Source of the DNA: Bogoriella caseilytica
GTDB lineage: Bacteria; Actinomycetota; Actinomycetes; Actinomycetales; Actinomycetaceae
Assembly (NCBI RefSeq): GCF_003752405.1
Contig: NZ_RKHK01000001.1
Coordinates: 2,480,001 to 2,544,000 of the forward strand
Direction: 5' to 3'
DNA length: 64,000 bases
The notes under the pieces are model-generated. The model saw only the letters and a list, made by a program, of their open reading frames with translations. It made no database searches and was not told the origin of the DNA. Position 1 is the first letter of the stretch. Each line of letters starts with the position of its first letter. The position numbers were made by a program, and so were the translations under genes. Of this stretch, positions 25,361 to 34,097 are shown piece by piece.

Positions 25361-25436
25361 TGGCGCCCCCGGCAGGATTCGAACCTGCGACCGTCCGATT
25401 AGAAGTCGGGTGCTCTATCCACTGAGCTACGAGGGC
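25361..25436 (-). tRNA. tRNA-Arg (anticodon TCT)
   Basis: Complete cloverleaf on the minus strand: acceptor GCCCTCG/CGGGGGC, D stem GCTC/GAGC, anticodon loop CTTCTAA giving TCT, T arm GCAGG-TTCGAAT-CCTGC, discriminator G, CCA encoded at 25361-25363. The top pair of the anticodon stem (27-43) is a C-A mismatch. It reads the rare AGA codon in this GC-rich genome. Confidence 0.95.
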
Positions 25437-25553
25437 CGGCGGCAGGTCTGGCAGGCTCCGGGCCAGGCCCCATGGCCTAGTCAGGAGTCCGCTTGACGCC
25501 TCGCCGCGGGCAACATTTTCGCACGCCGAGCGTCTGCCCCTCACAATAGGGGG

Positions 25554-27125
25554 GTGAGCATGCCAAGTACTCCTCCCGCGCGCCCGAAGGCGAGTGCGCG
25601 CCACCCGCGTCTTGCCGTGGTCAATGATGTCGCCCGCAGTGTGGAGAAGGTGGAGTTCCCGCTGCAGACCCCCGGTGCCCAGGCGGCCCGAGAGCTGAGT
25701 GAGCAGGTCCTCACCCAGATTCGACTACGTCTCATTCCGCGACTCAAGGAGGAGGAAGCTCCCGCCGTCGTCGTGCTCGGTGGTTCCACCGGCGTGGGGA
25801 AGTCGACGCTGGTCAACTCAGTGCTGGGAGAGGTGGTCACCGAAGCCGGGATCCTGCGCCCGACCACCCGGCAGCCCACGGTCGCCGTTCACCCTGATGA
25901 TCTTTTCCTCATCGAGGGCCGGCCGCTGACCGAGATCGCCACGGTGGTCACACATGAGGCGGTACCTGCCGGCATCACCCTGCTGGATGCGCCGGACCTG
26001 AACTCCGTGGATGCGCGCAACCGCTCCTTGGCCAATCAACTGCTGGAGAGCGCGGACCTGTGGGTGTTCGTCACCTCCGCTTCCCGCTATGGCGATGCCG
26101 TGCCCTGGCAGATGCTGCAAGAGGCCAGCGAGCGAGGCATCACCACCGCCGTGGTGCTCAATCGGGTTCCCGAGCACGTGCTGGCACCGGTGCGCCGTGA
26201 CCTGATGAACCGCCTCAACGAGATCGGTATGGGATCAGCGCCTTTCCTGGTCATCGGCGATGCCGGGCCACTGGAGAGCTTCCTGCCTCCCGAGCGAGTC
26301 CGTGAGCTCGATGCCTGGCTGCGCCTGGTGGCCGACCGGCACCGCTCCTCCGGCGTGGTGCGCCGCACGACGCGCGGCGTGTGGGCCGGTTTGCGCGAGC
26401 AGGTGCTCGCCCTGGCAGAATCCGCAGACGTCCAAGAACGCGCCGCGGAGCAGCTGCGCACGGTCGCGCAGGAGGCCACGAGCGGGCCGGCCGAGGCCGT
26501 ACGCGAGGCGTTGGCCCAGGGCCGTGCTGGCAGCGGTGCCCCCACCACGCGCTGGCTGGCGCTGGCCTCCCGCGGTGGCGCCCTGGCCGGGCTGCAGGAG
26601 GGGCGCCGGCTCGGCCGCGGTCTCTTCGGGCGCGGCCTACAGTCGCGGGACGCGGCCGCCGCGGGGCTGGCCGGGGAGACCCTCGCCGCCCTGCGCCTCG
26701 TCATCGCCGACCACCTCCGCCGCGCCGCCAGCGCCCTGACCGATGCCTGGTCGGATCCTGAGCTCGGGGCCGGCGAACTGCTCTCCTCGGTGCCGCTCCC
26801 GCCCGCCGACCAGGTGGCGCGGCGCGTGACCTCCCAGTGGGCCGAAGCCGTCATCGAGCTCGCCCCGGGGGAGACCCCAGCGCTCAGCCGCCGCGGGCTG
26901 GCCGCCCTCATTCAGGCCGGTGCCGCGGGCGTGGCCGGTGCTGCCGAGGTGGCCGATCGGCTGGTGCCCGGCGCTGTGGCCCGCGCGCGCCAGATGCTGT
27001 TGGACTACGCCGAGAAGACGGTGCGAGAGGTCAGCGCCGAGCATCTCGCCGTGCTCGAGGACCTGCCCATCCGTCCGGGTACCTCCCTACGACTGCGCGC
27101 CTCAGAGTTGAAGGAGCACTCGTGA
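25554..27125 (+). CDS. Dynamin-like/P-loop GTPase, first of a pair
   Basis: A 523-residue GTPase. The G1 loop GGSTGVGKSTLVNS is near residues 65-78, a likely switch region is LRPTTRQPTVAVH (about 100-112), and G3 is LLDAPDLNSVD (about 143-153). The rest is helical with Ala/Arg-rich stretches and a possible membrane-associating segment near residues 445-470. Proteins of this type remodel or sense membranes or assist envelope processes in actinobacteria; this one's role is unknown. The start is GTG 25554 or ATG 25560. Its stop overlaps the start of a second GTPase, so the two are probably partners, like paired bacterial dynamins. Confidence 0.8.
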   Translation: MSMPSTPPARPKASARHPRLAVVNDVARSVEKVEFPLQTPGAQAARELSEQVLTQIRLRLIPRLKEEEAPAVVVLGGSTGVGKSTLVNSVLGEVVTEAGILRPTTRQPTVAVHPDDLFLIEGRPLTEIATVVTHEAVPAGITLLDAPDLNSVDARNRSLANQLLESADLWVFVTSASRYGDAVPWQMLQEASERGITTAVVLNRVPEHVLAPVRRDLMNRLNEIGMGSAPFLVIGDAGPLESFLPPERVRELDAWLRLVADRHRSSGVVRRTTRGVWAGLREQVLALAESADVQERAAEQLRTVAQEATSGPAEAVREALAQGRAGSGAPTTRWLALASRGGALAGLQEGRRLGRGLFGRGLQSRDAAAAGLAGETLAALRLVIADHLRRAASALTDAWSDPELGAGELLSSVPLPPADQVARRVTSQWAEAVIELAPGETPALSRRGLAALIQAGAAGVAGAAEVADRLVPGAVARARQMLLDYAEKTVREVSAEHLAVLEDLPIRPGTSLRLRASELKEHS

Positions 27126-28600
27126 GCGACGATGAGGCCATGGACAACGCCAAGCACACGGCCACCGGCAGGCTCCCCGATGACGCCAGCGTCCTGGCTG
27201 AGCGCGCGGACGCTTTGGTGATCGCGCTGGACCAGGCCGGCAAGGAGATCGCCCCTGAGATCGCCGAGCACGCGCGCCGCTCGCTCGATGCCGTGGCCGG
27301 GCGACTGGACCGCGGAGGAGACCGCACCGTGGTGGCTCTGGTGGGTGGCACCGGCTCCGGGAAGTCCTCCCTCTTCAATGCCATCTCAGGGTTGACCTTC
27401 GCCGATGTGGGCGCTCTGCGGCCCACCACCCAGGTAGCCGCCGCGTGCGTGTGGGGCGAGGATGCCACGCCCCTGCTCGACTTCCTCGAGGTGCGCCCCG
27501 AACGCCGCATGCAGCGCGAATCGCTCCTGGACGGCGACACCGAAGAGGCGCTGCACGGCATGGTTCTGCTCGACCTGCCCGACCATGACTCCATCGCGCG
27601 CCATCACGCCTCCCTGGTGGACCGATTGCTGCCGGTGGTGGATCTGCTGGTGTGGGTGGTGGATCCGCAGAAGTACGCCGACGAGGCGCTGCACGAGCGG
27701 TACCTGCGTGCGCTGTCCGGGCGACGCGATGCGATGCTCGTCCTGGTCAACCAGGTGGACACTCTCCCGGACTCTGCGGTGGAACGCATGACCGCCGACG
27801 TGCGCGATCTCCTGGCTCGCGACGGGCTCGAAGGGGTCCAGGTCATTCCCACCTCGGCCGTCGAGGGCATCGGTATCGCCCAGGTCCGGGACATCCTCGC
27901 TGAGGTGGTGGCGCGCCCCTCGGTGACCGTGCGTACCGCGCACTCTGAGGTTGAGGCCGTCGCCGGGCGGCTCTCCGCCACGGTAGGAGCAGATGAGCCG
28001 GATCTGACCGCAGTGGATGAGGAAGTCAGTGAGTTGGCCCGTGCTGCCGGAGTGGACTCGGTGGTCGACTCCTTGCGCAACCGTGGAGGTGGTGCGGTTG
28101 CCCACCCCGAGCCTCCGGCCGAAGCCGCCGTGGCTGCGGTCCGCGACCGCTGGGTGGCCCGCACCGGGGAGGGGCTTCCTGAGCGCTGGCGATCTGCCGT
28201 GGCGCAGGCCGCGGCCAAGCCCGGGGCTCTGCGCGACGCGGTCTCGGCGCAAGTGGAGGCCGTGCGCGTGCCCTGGGGTGGTTCGGGTGCCGTCCGTCTC
28301 CTGAGCGCGCTGATTGCCGTGCTAGGAGTCGCCGCCGTCACCTATGGACCGGTGGCTTGGTTCGTGCTCGACGTCTCGCTGCCGTGGGTGATTGCGCCCG
28401 TGGCTGGGGCCGTGGCGGTCATCGTCGTCCTGGCGCTGGTGATGGGCCGGTTGCGCCGCGCACATGCCGCTGAGGCTGCTGAGTCGTACCGGCGCGAAGT
28501 GGACGCCCAGATCGGGAAGGTGGTCCGGAGGATGCTCGTCGAGCCCGTGGCGCCCATCATCGAGCGTCACCGCCGTTTGCGCGAGGCGCTGTCGCACTGA
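27122..28600 (+). CDS. Dynamin-like/YfjP-type GTPase with C-terminal membrane hairpin, second of a pair
   Basis: A 492-residue GTPase with G1 loop VGGTGSGKSSLFNA (about residues 73-86), switch LRPTTQV, G3 LLDLPDHDSI (about 144-153) and G4 VNQVDTL (about 207-213). Two adjoining membrane spans lie at about 387-410 and 414-440, before a basic tail. The GTG start at 27122 overlaps the preceding stop (GTGA) with AAGGAG just upstream. The conserved LRPTT and DLP/DAP boxes show that the two GTPases are paralogs. The membrane hairpin in only one suggests that this one anchors a heteromeric complex (inference). Confidence 0.82.
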   Translation: MSDDEAMDNAKHTATGRLPDDASVLAERADALVIALDQAGKEIAPEIAEHARRSLDAVAGRLDRGGDRTVVALVGGTGSGKSSLFNAISGLTFADVGALRPTTQVAAACVWGEDATPLLDFLEVRPERRMQRESLLDGDTEEALHGMVLLDLPDHDSIARHHASLVDRLLPVVDLLVWVVDPQKYADEALHERYLRALSGRRDAMLVLVNQVDTLPDSAVERMTADVRDLLARDGLEGVQVIPTSAVEGIGIAQVRDILAEVVARPSVTVRTAHSEVEAVAGRLSATVGADEPDLTAVDEEVSELARAAGVDSVVDSLRNRGGGAVAHPEPPAEAAVAAVRDRWVARTGEGLPERWRSAVAQAAAKPGALRDAVSAQVEAVRVPWGGSGAVRLLSALIAVLGVAAVTYGPVAWFVLDVSLPWVIAPVAGAVAVIVVLALVMGRLRRAHAAEAAESYRREVDAQIGKVVRRMLVEPVAPIIERHRRLREALSH

Positions 28601-28751
28601 GGAGAGTGCGCTCTGCTTCCCCAAGCACGGCGCATGCTGCCACGGCGTCCACAACGGCGGCGGCGCTCCGCTGCCTCGTAGCGCTCATTCCGGCCATGGT
28701 GTGCCCACACGGGTCGGCATCAGGTCGGCCTCCGATGGGAGGTAGTGCGAG

Positions 28752-29303
28752 ATGAGCAACGAAATCGAGATCGCCTTCACGGGATTCCTCGCCGAGGATC
28801 CGAAGAAGATCGTGGCGGGAGAGAACACCTATGCAGAGTTCCGGGTGGGATCGACGTCGAGGTACTTCAGTCGCGATGAGCAGGAGTACGTCGATCGCCC
28901 GACGACCTGGCTGACCGTGAAGGCCTGGCGGGAGCTGGGGGAGAACGTGGTCGGCTCCCTCCGCAAGGGCCATCCGGTGCTCGTGCGCGGGGAGCTGCGC
29001 ACCGAGACCTGGAAGAACTCCGATGGTGAGAACCGCAGCAAGGAGGTCGTGATCGCCTCCGCGGTGGGGCCGAACCTCCGCCTCGGCACCGCGGCGTTCA
29101 CCCGCACCATCCGCCAGAGCGCAGAGGGCGGCTCCGGGTCCGCGAGTGACAGCGAGCACATCACCGCCACCGCAGCCCGGCTCGCCGGCGCTGCAGAAGG
29201 CCAGGGCGCGAGGGCCGCGAAGGAGCTGTCGTCGAGCCCCCACAGCTCCGGAGTCGAGGACAGCCAGTGGGAGGCTAGGCCGGAGCCTGCCGGGGCAGCA
29301 TGA
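28752..29303 (+). CDS. ssb: Single-stranded DNA-binding protein (paralog)
   Basis: A 183-residue protein with an OB-fold in its first 110 residues (EIEIAFTGFLAEDPKKI, TTWLTVKAWRELGENVVGSL, KGHPVLVRGELRTETWK). The low-complexity tail ends in EPAGAA and lacks the acidic tip that the main SSB uses to recruit repair proteins. It is thus likely an accessory SSB, as actinobacteria commonly carry two. The ribosome-binding site GGGAGG precedes the ATG. It is not with rpsF/rpsR, which also fits a secondary copy. Confidence 0.85.
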   Translation: MSNEIEIAFTGFLAEDPKKIVAGENTYAEFRVGSTSRYFSRDEQEYVDRPTTWLTVKAWRELGENVVGSLRKGHPVLVRGELRTETWKNSDGENRSKEVVIASAVGPNLRLGTAAFTRTIRQSAEGGSGSASDSEHITATAARLAGAAEGQGARAAKELSSSPHSSGVEDSQWEARPEPAGAA

Positions 29304-29474
29304 CCGGAGGCAGAGCTCTCCCGTACCCTTGACGTTCCAAGCGAGAGTCCGTGGGAGAGGGCAGCTGCACCATCGGCCTGCTGCAAGGCCGGCACTCGGA
29401 CGGAAGGCACCTCTTCCCGCGCCACCTCGGTCTAGCGTCAACCGACGGTGTACGTCGATACGGGGGTCCGGAAT

Positions 29475-31004
29475 ATGTCGCGGCAGTCGCAGTCGCCGAG
29501 TCGATTGATCGCGCTGAGCACGGCCGGCGTGCTGGTGTCGGCATTGGTGGCCTCGATGCTGATCTGGCAATGGCCCCAGCGCACTGCCGCTTCGGCCGGT
29601 TGGCGTTGTGGCGACGGCGTGAGCCTCTCCCTCGCTGCCGATGACCTCGACCTGCCCTGGGACCTCCATGGCGAGGACGGCCGTCTGCCTGAAGCGTTGG
29701 ACGGCGACCCCTGGGCGCGGAACGCGCTGGAGACGTGGGAGGAGCTGCTCGATGCCAGCGCCGTGGCCACCATGGATGAGTCCGCGACACTTGCCGGCGC
29801 GGCGGACGGGCTCCTGGTCATCAGTGCTGGCGCGCAGGGTGGCTCGGCGGACCTGGTCGCGGTCGATCCGGGCAACGGAGACCAGGAGTGGGTGCTCCAC
29901 ATCGAACGCGGGGGCTTCAATGCCTTCCGCGAGCGCGGAAGCCGTCAGGTGCTGGGGGAGGGGTACACGGTCCTCGACGACCGTCTGGTCGTGCAGACCA
30001 GCACCTTTCCGACCGGGCACGCTCCCTACACGGACGTCGTCGGCTTCGACCTGCTGACCGGTGAGCGCGAGTACTGCACGCGTAGCCGGGGACTCGCCGC
30101 CCGTCCGCCAGACGGGTTCGCGGAACTCCCCGGCGCGGTGGGCGAACGTGATCTTAGTTCCTCCCTCATGGGCGACGTGCTCGTGACCCCCGTACGCCAC
30201 GAGGAAGGCCTGCGGCTCGAGGCCGTCGGGCTGCACTCCGGCGAACTGCTCTGGGAGATCCCTTGGCAGGACGAGCACATGCGCGGCGCGGCCGGGATGG
30301 AGGACCTCTGGGTGACCAGCACAACGACGGCGAACGAACCCATCGGTGATCCGGACTCGGCCGGCGCCCTGCGCGGGGACGCTCTTGCGGATGCCCCTGA
30401 CACGCCCCAGATCGTCGCTCATGACGGACTCGATGGCGGGGAGTTGTGGCACTATCCGCGCCCCGAGCACGATGCCGACCACTCACTGCTGGTGGGCACG
30501 GTGCCGGCAGCGTTCGCGGGTGACGGGGGAGTTCTCGTGGCCGACATCGGCGAGCTGGTTCCACGAGGTGAGGCTCGCAGTGATCTCCCGGAGCGGCAGC
30601 TCTCCCTCACGATGCTCACACGCTCAGGTGATGTGGCCTGGTCGCAGCCGCTTCACCCGGTCCAGGTGATCGCACGAGAAGCGGTCGACACGCTCGGCGA
30701 AGATGTGGTCGCCATGCTCCCCGACGGGGAGGTGGTGCACCTCGATCTCGACACGGGAGCGAGCGGTGCTGCCTTCGACGTCTCGATGTATGAGCGCACT
30801 CCGCCCCTCGCCGCCGGTTTCCGGATCGGCGATACCTGGTCGCTCGACCGGGCCTCCGAGCTCGTGGTCTACGACCGCGCGTCGGCGGACGTGCTCCGTG
30901 GTCCGATCGAGGAGGGGGCCATCCGATCATCGATGATTTCGGTCGGGGAGAGCCATGCAGTGATCAGCTGGATGCATGGCCATACCATCTTCGCGTTGGA
31001 CTGA
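29475..31004 (+). CDS. Membrane-anchored PQQ-like beta-propeller protein
   Basis: A 509-residue protein with an N-terminal anchor (about residues 10-33, LIALSTAGVLVSALVASMLI) and an extracellular domain. That domain has repeated blade-like segments (LVAVDPGNGDQEWVLHI, VVGFDLLTGEREYC, LEAVGLHSGELLWEIPW, VAHDGLDGGELWHYP, VVHLDLDTGASGAAF). These match PQQ-type propeller repeats, as in BamB-like scaffolds. Such proteins usually mediate protein-protein contacts. ATG 29475 is preferred to GTG 29448 because GGGGGTCCGG lies just before it and it starts a better anchor. No partner is evident among its neighbours. Confidence 0.72.
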   Translation: MSRQSQSPSRLIALSTAGVLVSALVASMLIWQWPQRTAASAGWRCGDGVSLSLAADDLDLPWDLHGEDGRLPEALDGDPWARNALETWEELLDASAVATMDESATLAGAADGLLVISAGAQGGSADLVAVDPGNGDQEWVLHIERGGFNAFRERGSRQVLGEGYTVLDDRLVVQTSTFPTGHAPYTDVVGFDLLTGEREYCTRSRGLAARPPDGFAELPGAVGERDLSSSLMGDVLVTPVRHEEGLRLEAVGLHSGELLWEIPWQDEHMRGAAGMEDLWVTSTTTANEPIGDPDSAGALRGDALADAPDTPQIVAHDGLDGGELWHYPRPEHDADHSLLVGTVPAAFAGDGGVLVADIGELVPRGEARSDLPERQLSLTMLTRSGDVAWSQPLHPVQVIAREAVDTLGEDVVAMLPDGEVVHLDLDTGASGAAFDVSMYERTPPLAAGFRIGDTWSLDRASELVVYDRASADVLRGPIEEGAIRSSMISVGESHAVISWMHGHTIFALD

Positions 31005-31205
31005 TGCCCTCGCGGGGCAGGCCAGCACCGTATAGCTGCGACACGCGGGAGGCGCCATTCGTCTCCGGCCGAATCGGCTCTCGTCCCGCTGAGCGTTTAG
31101 GCTGGCACGGCATAGCTGCGTCTGCAGGCCACACCCACGTGGCCGCCACCTCAGCGGTGGTCCGCGCAGGCGAGCCCACGAATACCCTCACGGATGTGGA
31201 GAGCA

Positions 31206-32888
31206 GTGGCAGAGTTCATCTACTCGATGGTCCGGGCCCGCAGGGCCCACGGCGACAAGGTCATCCTCGATGACGTCACCATGTCCTTCTACCCCGGCGC
31301 CAAGATCGGCATGGTGGGCCCCAACGGGGCCGGTAAGTCCACCATCCTGAAGATCATGGCCGGGCTCGACCAGCCCTCCAACGGCGAGGCGCGCCTCAGC
31401 CCCGGATACACCGTCGGCATCCTGCTGCAGGAGCCGCCCCTGAACGAGGAGAAGACGGTCCTGGGCAACGTCCAGGAGGGCGTGGCCGACATCCTCGGCA
31501 AGGTCCATCGCTTCAACGAGATCGGCGAGCTCATGGCCGAACCCGACGCGGACTTCGACGCGCTCATGGACGAGATGGGCAAGCTCCAGACCGAAATCGA
31601 CGCCGCCAACGGCTGGGACATCGACTCCCAGCTCGCCCAGGCCATGGACGCGCTGCGCTGCCCGCCTCCGGACGCCGATGTCTCGGTGCTCTCCGGTGGT
31701 GAGCGCCGCCGGGTGGCCCTGTGCAAGCTGTTGCTCGAGCAGCCGGATCTCCTCCTCCTGGACGAGCCCACCAACCACCTCGACGCCGAATCGGTGCTGT
31801 GGCTCGAGCAACACCTGTCGAAGTATCCCGGCGCCGTCATCGCCGTGACTCACGACCGGTACTTCCTCGACCACGTGGCCGAGTGGATCGCCGAGGTCGA
31901 CCGCGGGCGGCTCTATCCCTACGAGGGCAACTACTCCACCTACCTGGAGAAGAAGCAAGAACGCCTCCAGGTCCAAGGTAAGAAGGATGCCAAGCTCGCC
32001 AAGCGGCTGGCTAGTGAGTTGGAGTGGGTGCGCTCCAGCGCGAAGGGCCGTCAGACCAAGTCCCGGGCCCGTCTGGCGCGGTACGAGGAGATGGCTGCTG
32101 AGGCCGAACGCACCAGGAAGCTCGACTTCGAGGAGATCCAGATCCCGCCCGGGCCCCGGCTCGGCTCGGTGGTCATCGAGGCCAAGAAGCTCGAGAAGGG
32201 TTTCGACGAGCGCACGCTCATCAAGGACCTCTCCTTCTCGCTGCCACCGAACGGCATCGTGGGTGTCATCGGTCCCAACGGTGTCGGCAAGACCACGCTC
32301 TTCAAGACCATCGTGGGCATGGAGCCCATCGACAGCGGCGATCTCAAGATCGGCGAGACAGTCAAGATCTCCTACGTGGACCAGTCGCGCGGCGGCATCG
32401 ACCCGAAGAAGACCCTGTGGGAAGTGGTCTCGGACGGCCTGGACTTCATTCAGGTCGGCAACGTCGAAATGCCCTCGCGTGCCTATGTCTCCGCCTTCGG
32501 CTTCAAGGGCCCGGATCAGCAGAAGCCGGCCGGGGTGCTCTCCGGCGGTGAGCGGAACCGCCTGAACCTGGCACTGACCCTGAAGCAGGGCGGGAACCTC
32601 CTGCTGCTGGACGAACCGACAAACGACCTCGACGTCGAGACGCTCGGTTCCCTCGAGAACGCGCTGGAGAACTTCCCCGGCTGTGCCGTGGTCGTCTCGC
32701 ACGACCGCTGGTTCCTCGACCGGGTGGCCACCCACATCCTGGCGTGGGAAGGCACCGAGGAGGACCCGGCCAACTGGTACTGGTTCGAGGGCAACTTCGA
32801 GTCCTACCAGAAGAACAAGATCGAGCGCCTGGGCGCCGATGCCGCCCGCCCGGATTCGGTGACCTACCGCAAGCTCACCCGCGACTGA
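31206..32888 (+). CDS. ettA: Energy-dependent translational throttle protein EttA (ABC-F ATPase)
   Basis: A 560-residue soluble ABC-F protein with two ATPase modules and no membrane part. Walker A motifs are GPNGAGKST (about residue 41) and GPNGVGKTT (about 357); signatures are LSGGERRRVAL and LSGGERNRLNL; Walker B motifs are LLLDEPTN in both halves. An arm and a linker with charged helices separate them. EttA binds the ribosomal E site and tunes initiation to the ATP/ADP ratio. The GTG start at 31206 gives the family N terminus MAEFIYSM. A strong terminator follows, so it is the end of its transcript. Confidence 0.96.
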   Translation: MAEFIYSMVRARRAHGDKVILDDVTMSFYPGAKIGMVGPNGAGKSTILKIMAGLDQPSNGEARLSPGYTVGILLQEPPLNEEKTVLGNVQEGVADILGKVHRFNEIGELMAEPDADFDALMDEMGKLQTEIDAANGWDIDSQLAQAMDALRCPPPDADVSVLSGGERRRVALCKLLLEQPDLLLLDEPTNHLDAESVLWLEQHLSKYPGAVIAVTHDRYFLDHVAEWIAEVDRGRLYPYEGNYSTYLEKKQERLQVQGKKDAKLAKRLASELEWVRSSAKGRQTKSRARLARYEEMAAEAERTRKLDFEEIQIPPGPRLGSVVIEAKKLEKGFDERTLIKDLSFSLPPNGIVGVIGPNGVGKTTLFKTIVGMEPIDSGDLKIGETVKISYVDQSRGGIDPKKTLWEVVSDGLDFIQVGNVEMPSRAYVSAFGFKGPDQQKPAGVLSGGERNRLNLALTLKQGGNLLLLDEPTNDLDVETLGSLENALENFPGCAVVVSHDRWFLDRVATHILAWEGTEEDPANWYWFEGNFESYQKNKIERLGADAARPDSVTYRKLTRD

Positions 32889-32906
32889 GCAGCTCCCCGC
32901 GCGACC

Positions 32907-32951
32907 GACGCCGGCCCCGCCTCCTCGAACCGAGGAGGCGGGGCCGGCGTC
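32907..32951 (+). terminator. Strong hairpin terminator after ettA
   Basis: A perfect 21-bp stem (32907-32927 with 32931-32951) around an AAC loop begins 18 bases after the ettA stop. It is GC-rich with no T-tract. It separates ettA from the amino-sugar cluster. Confidence 0.75.
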
Positions 32952-32989
32952 GTCGTGGGTCCCGCGACGGCCTGCCGTGGTTCTGGACG

Positions 32990-33031
32990 CGTGTTAATCA
33001 GTTTGTTACATGCAGTCTTTGGTGAAAATCC
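32990..33031 (+). promoter_or_regulatory. AT-rich putative promoter/operator upstream of the first murQ
   Basis: An AT-rich island follows the terminator. It contains GTTAATCAGTTT (32993-33004) and a possible -35 TTGTTA (33003-33008); the -10 is not clear. A 12-mer with one mismatch recurs in the promoter of the opposite muropeptide operon (46948-46959). Both may be targets of the local MurR/RpiR regulator (inference). Confidence 0.35.
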
Positions 33032-33117
33032 TTGACTTCCGGCGTGACTCACGGCACTGTCTGGCGCACGGGAGTCGGCCAGCGGTCCCGATGTTGTGGC
33101 AGAGGAGCAGTGAGCCA

Positions 33118-34047
33118 GTGGGAGCGATGGACGATGGCGGCAGTGCCTGGGGCACGGCAGTGGACTCTCCCACCGAGGAACGCAACGAGCGGACCCGCGC
33201 GCTGGATCAGGTCCCTACCCGTGAACTCCTGGAGCTGATCAACGCCGAGGACCGCCTCGTCCCAGGAGCTGTCGCCACAAGCCTTCCGCACCTTGCCCGC
33301 TTGGTCGACCTCGCGGCCGAACGGGTCGCTCGCGGTGGCGCGGTGCACTATGTCGGCGCAGGCACCAGCGGTCGTCTGGCCGTCATCGACGCCGCAGAGC
33401 TGCTGCCTACCTTCCAGCTCCACGAAGGTGTTGTCCTCGCCCACCTCGCCGGCGGTCACTCCGCTCTGGCTCAGGCCGTGGAAGGCGCGGAGGACGATGC
33501 CGCCGCCGGCCGGGACGCCGTCTCGGCGGTCGGTGCCGAGGACGTGGTGATCGGCCTGGCGGCCTCCGGGCGTACGCCCTTCGTGGCCGGAGCGATCGCT
33601 CAGGCCACCGAGCAGGCAGCGGTGACGGCGCTGGTCACCTCCAACCCCCGGGCCGGCCTGCTGCGTCACGTCGATGTTCCGATCGTCGTGGACACCGGCC
33701 CCGAGGCACTGACCGGATCGACCCGCCTGAAGGCCGGCACCGCGCAGAAGCTCATCCTGCACACCTTCTCAACGGCCCTCATGGTTCGCCTCGGGCGCAC
33801 CTGGTCCAACCTCATGGTCTCCGTGGTCGCCACCAACGAGAAGCTGCGTGCCCGCACCGTGACGATCCTCTGCCAGGCCACCGGGCTGAGCCGCCCCGAC
33901 AGCGCTGCGGTGCTCGCCAGCGCCGGAGGCGATCTGAAAGTCGGTCTGGTCATGGCCCTCACTGGCGCCGAGCCCGCCCAGGCGCGCGCAGCGCTCGAGC
34001 GGTCCGGCGGCGTCGTGCGCGATGCCGTCCGGGCAACCACCCCGTAG
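33118..34047 (+). CDS. murQ: N-acetylmuramic acid 6-phosphate etherase, copy 1
   Basis: A 309-residue SIS-domain enzyme that removes D-lactate from MurNAc-6-phosphate to give GlcNAc-6-phosphate in the cytosol. The N terminus is canonical (SPTEERNERT, then LINAEDRLVPGAV). The SIS phosphate loop is GAGTSGRLAVIDAAELLPTF (about residues 78-97), where most MurQ proteins have SECPPT. The second conserved acidic patch (EGAEDDAAAG) is present. GTG 33118 is chosen because GAGGAG lies ten bases before it; ATG 33127 is the alternative. It heads a plus-strand operon with a sugar ABC importer, so imported MurNAc (or a MurNAc glycan) is the probable substrate. Confidence 0.85.
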   Translation: MGAMDDGGSAWGTAVDSPTEERNERTRALDQVPTRELLELINAEDRLVPGAVATSLPHLARLVDLAAERVARGGAVHYVGAGTSGRLAVIDAAELLPTFQLHEGVVLAHLAGGHSALAQAVEGAEDDAAAGRDAVSAVGAEDVVIGLAASGRTPFVAGAIAQATEQAAVTALVTSNPRAGLLRHVDVPIVVDTGPEALTGSTRLKAGTAQKLILHTFSTALMVRLGRTWSNLMVSVVATNEKLRARTVTILCQATGLSRPDSAAVLASAGGDLKVGLVMALTGAEPAQARAALERSGGVVRDAVRATTP

Positions 34048-34097
34048 TCGTTCTCACGCAGTCCTTCACTGTCCCCGTCCCCCACTAGGAGCTCTCC

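Noticed and set aside
31188-32735. A 515-codon open frame on the minus strand opposite ettA
   Set aside because: The plus strand encodes an unmistakable ABC-F protein; the antisense frame is a composition artefact without motifs.
33010-33117. Longer murQ copy 1 starting at 33010
   Set aside because: The extension covers the AT-rich promoter region and is not MurQ-like; GTG 33118 has a ribosome-binding site.
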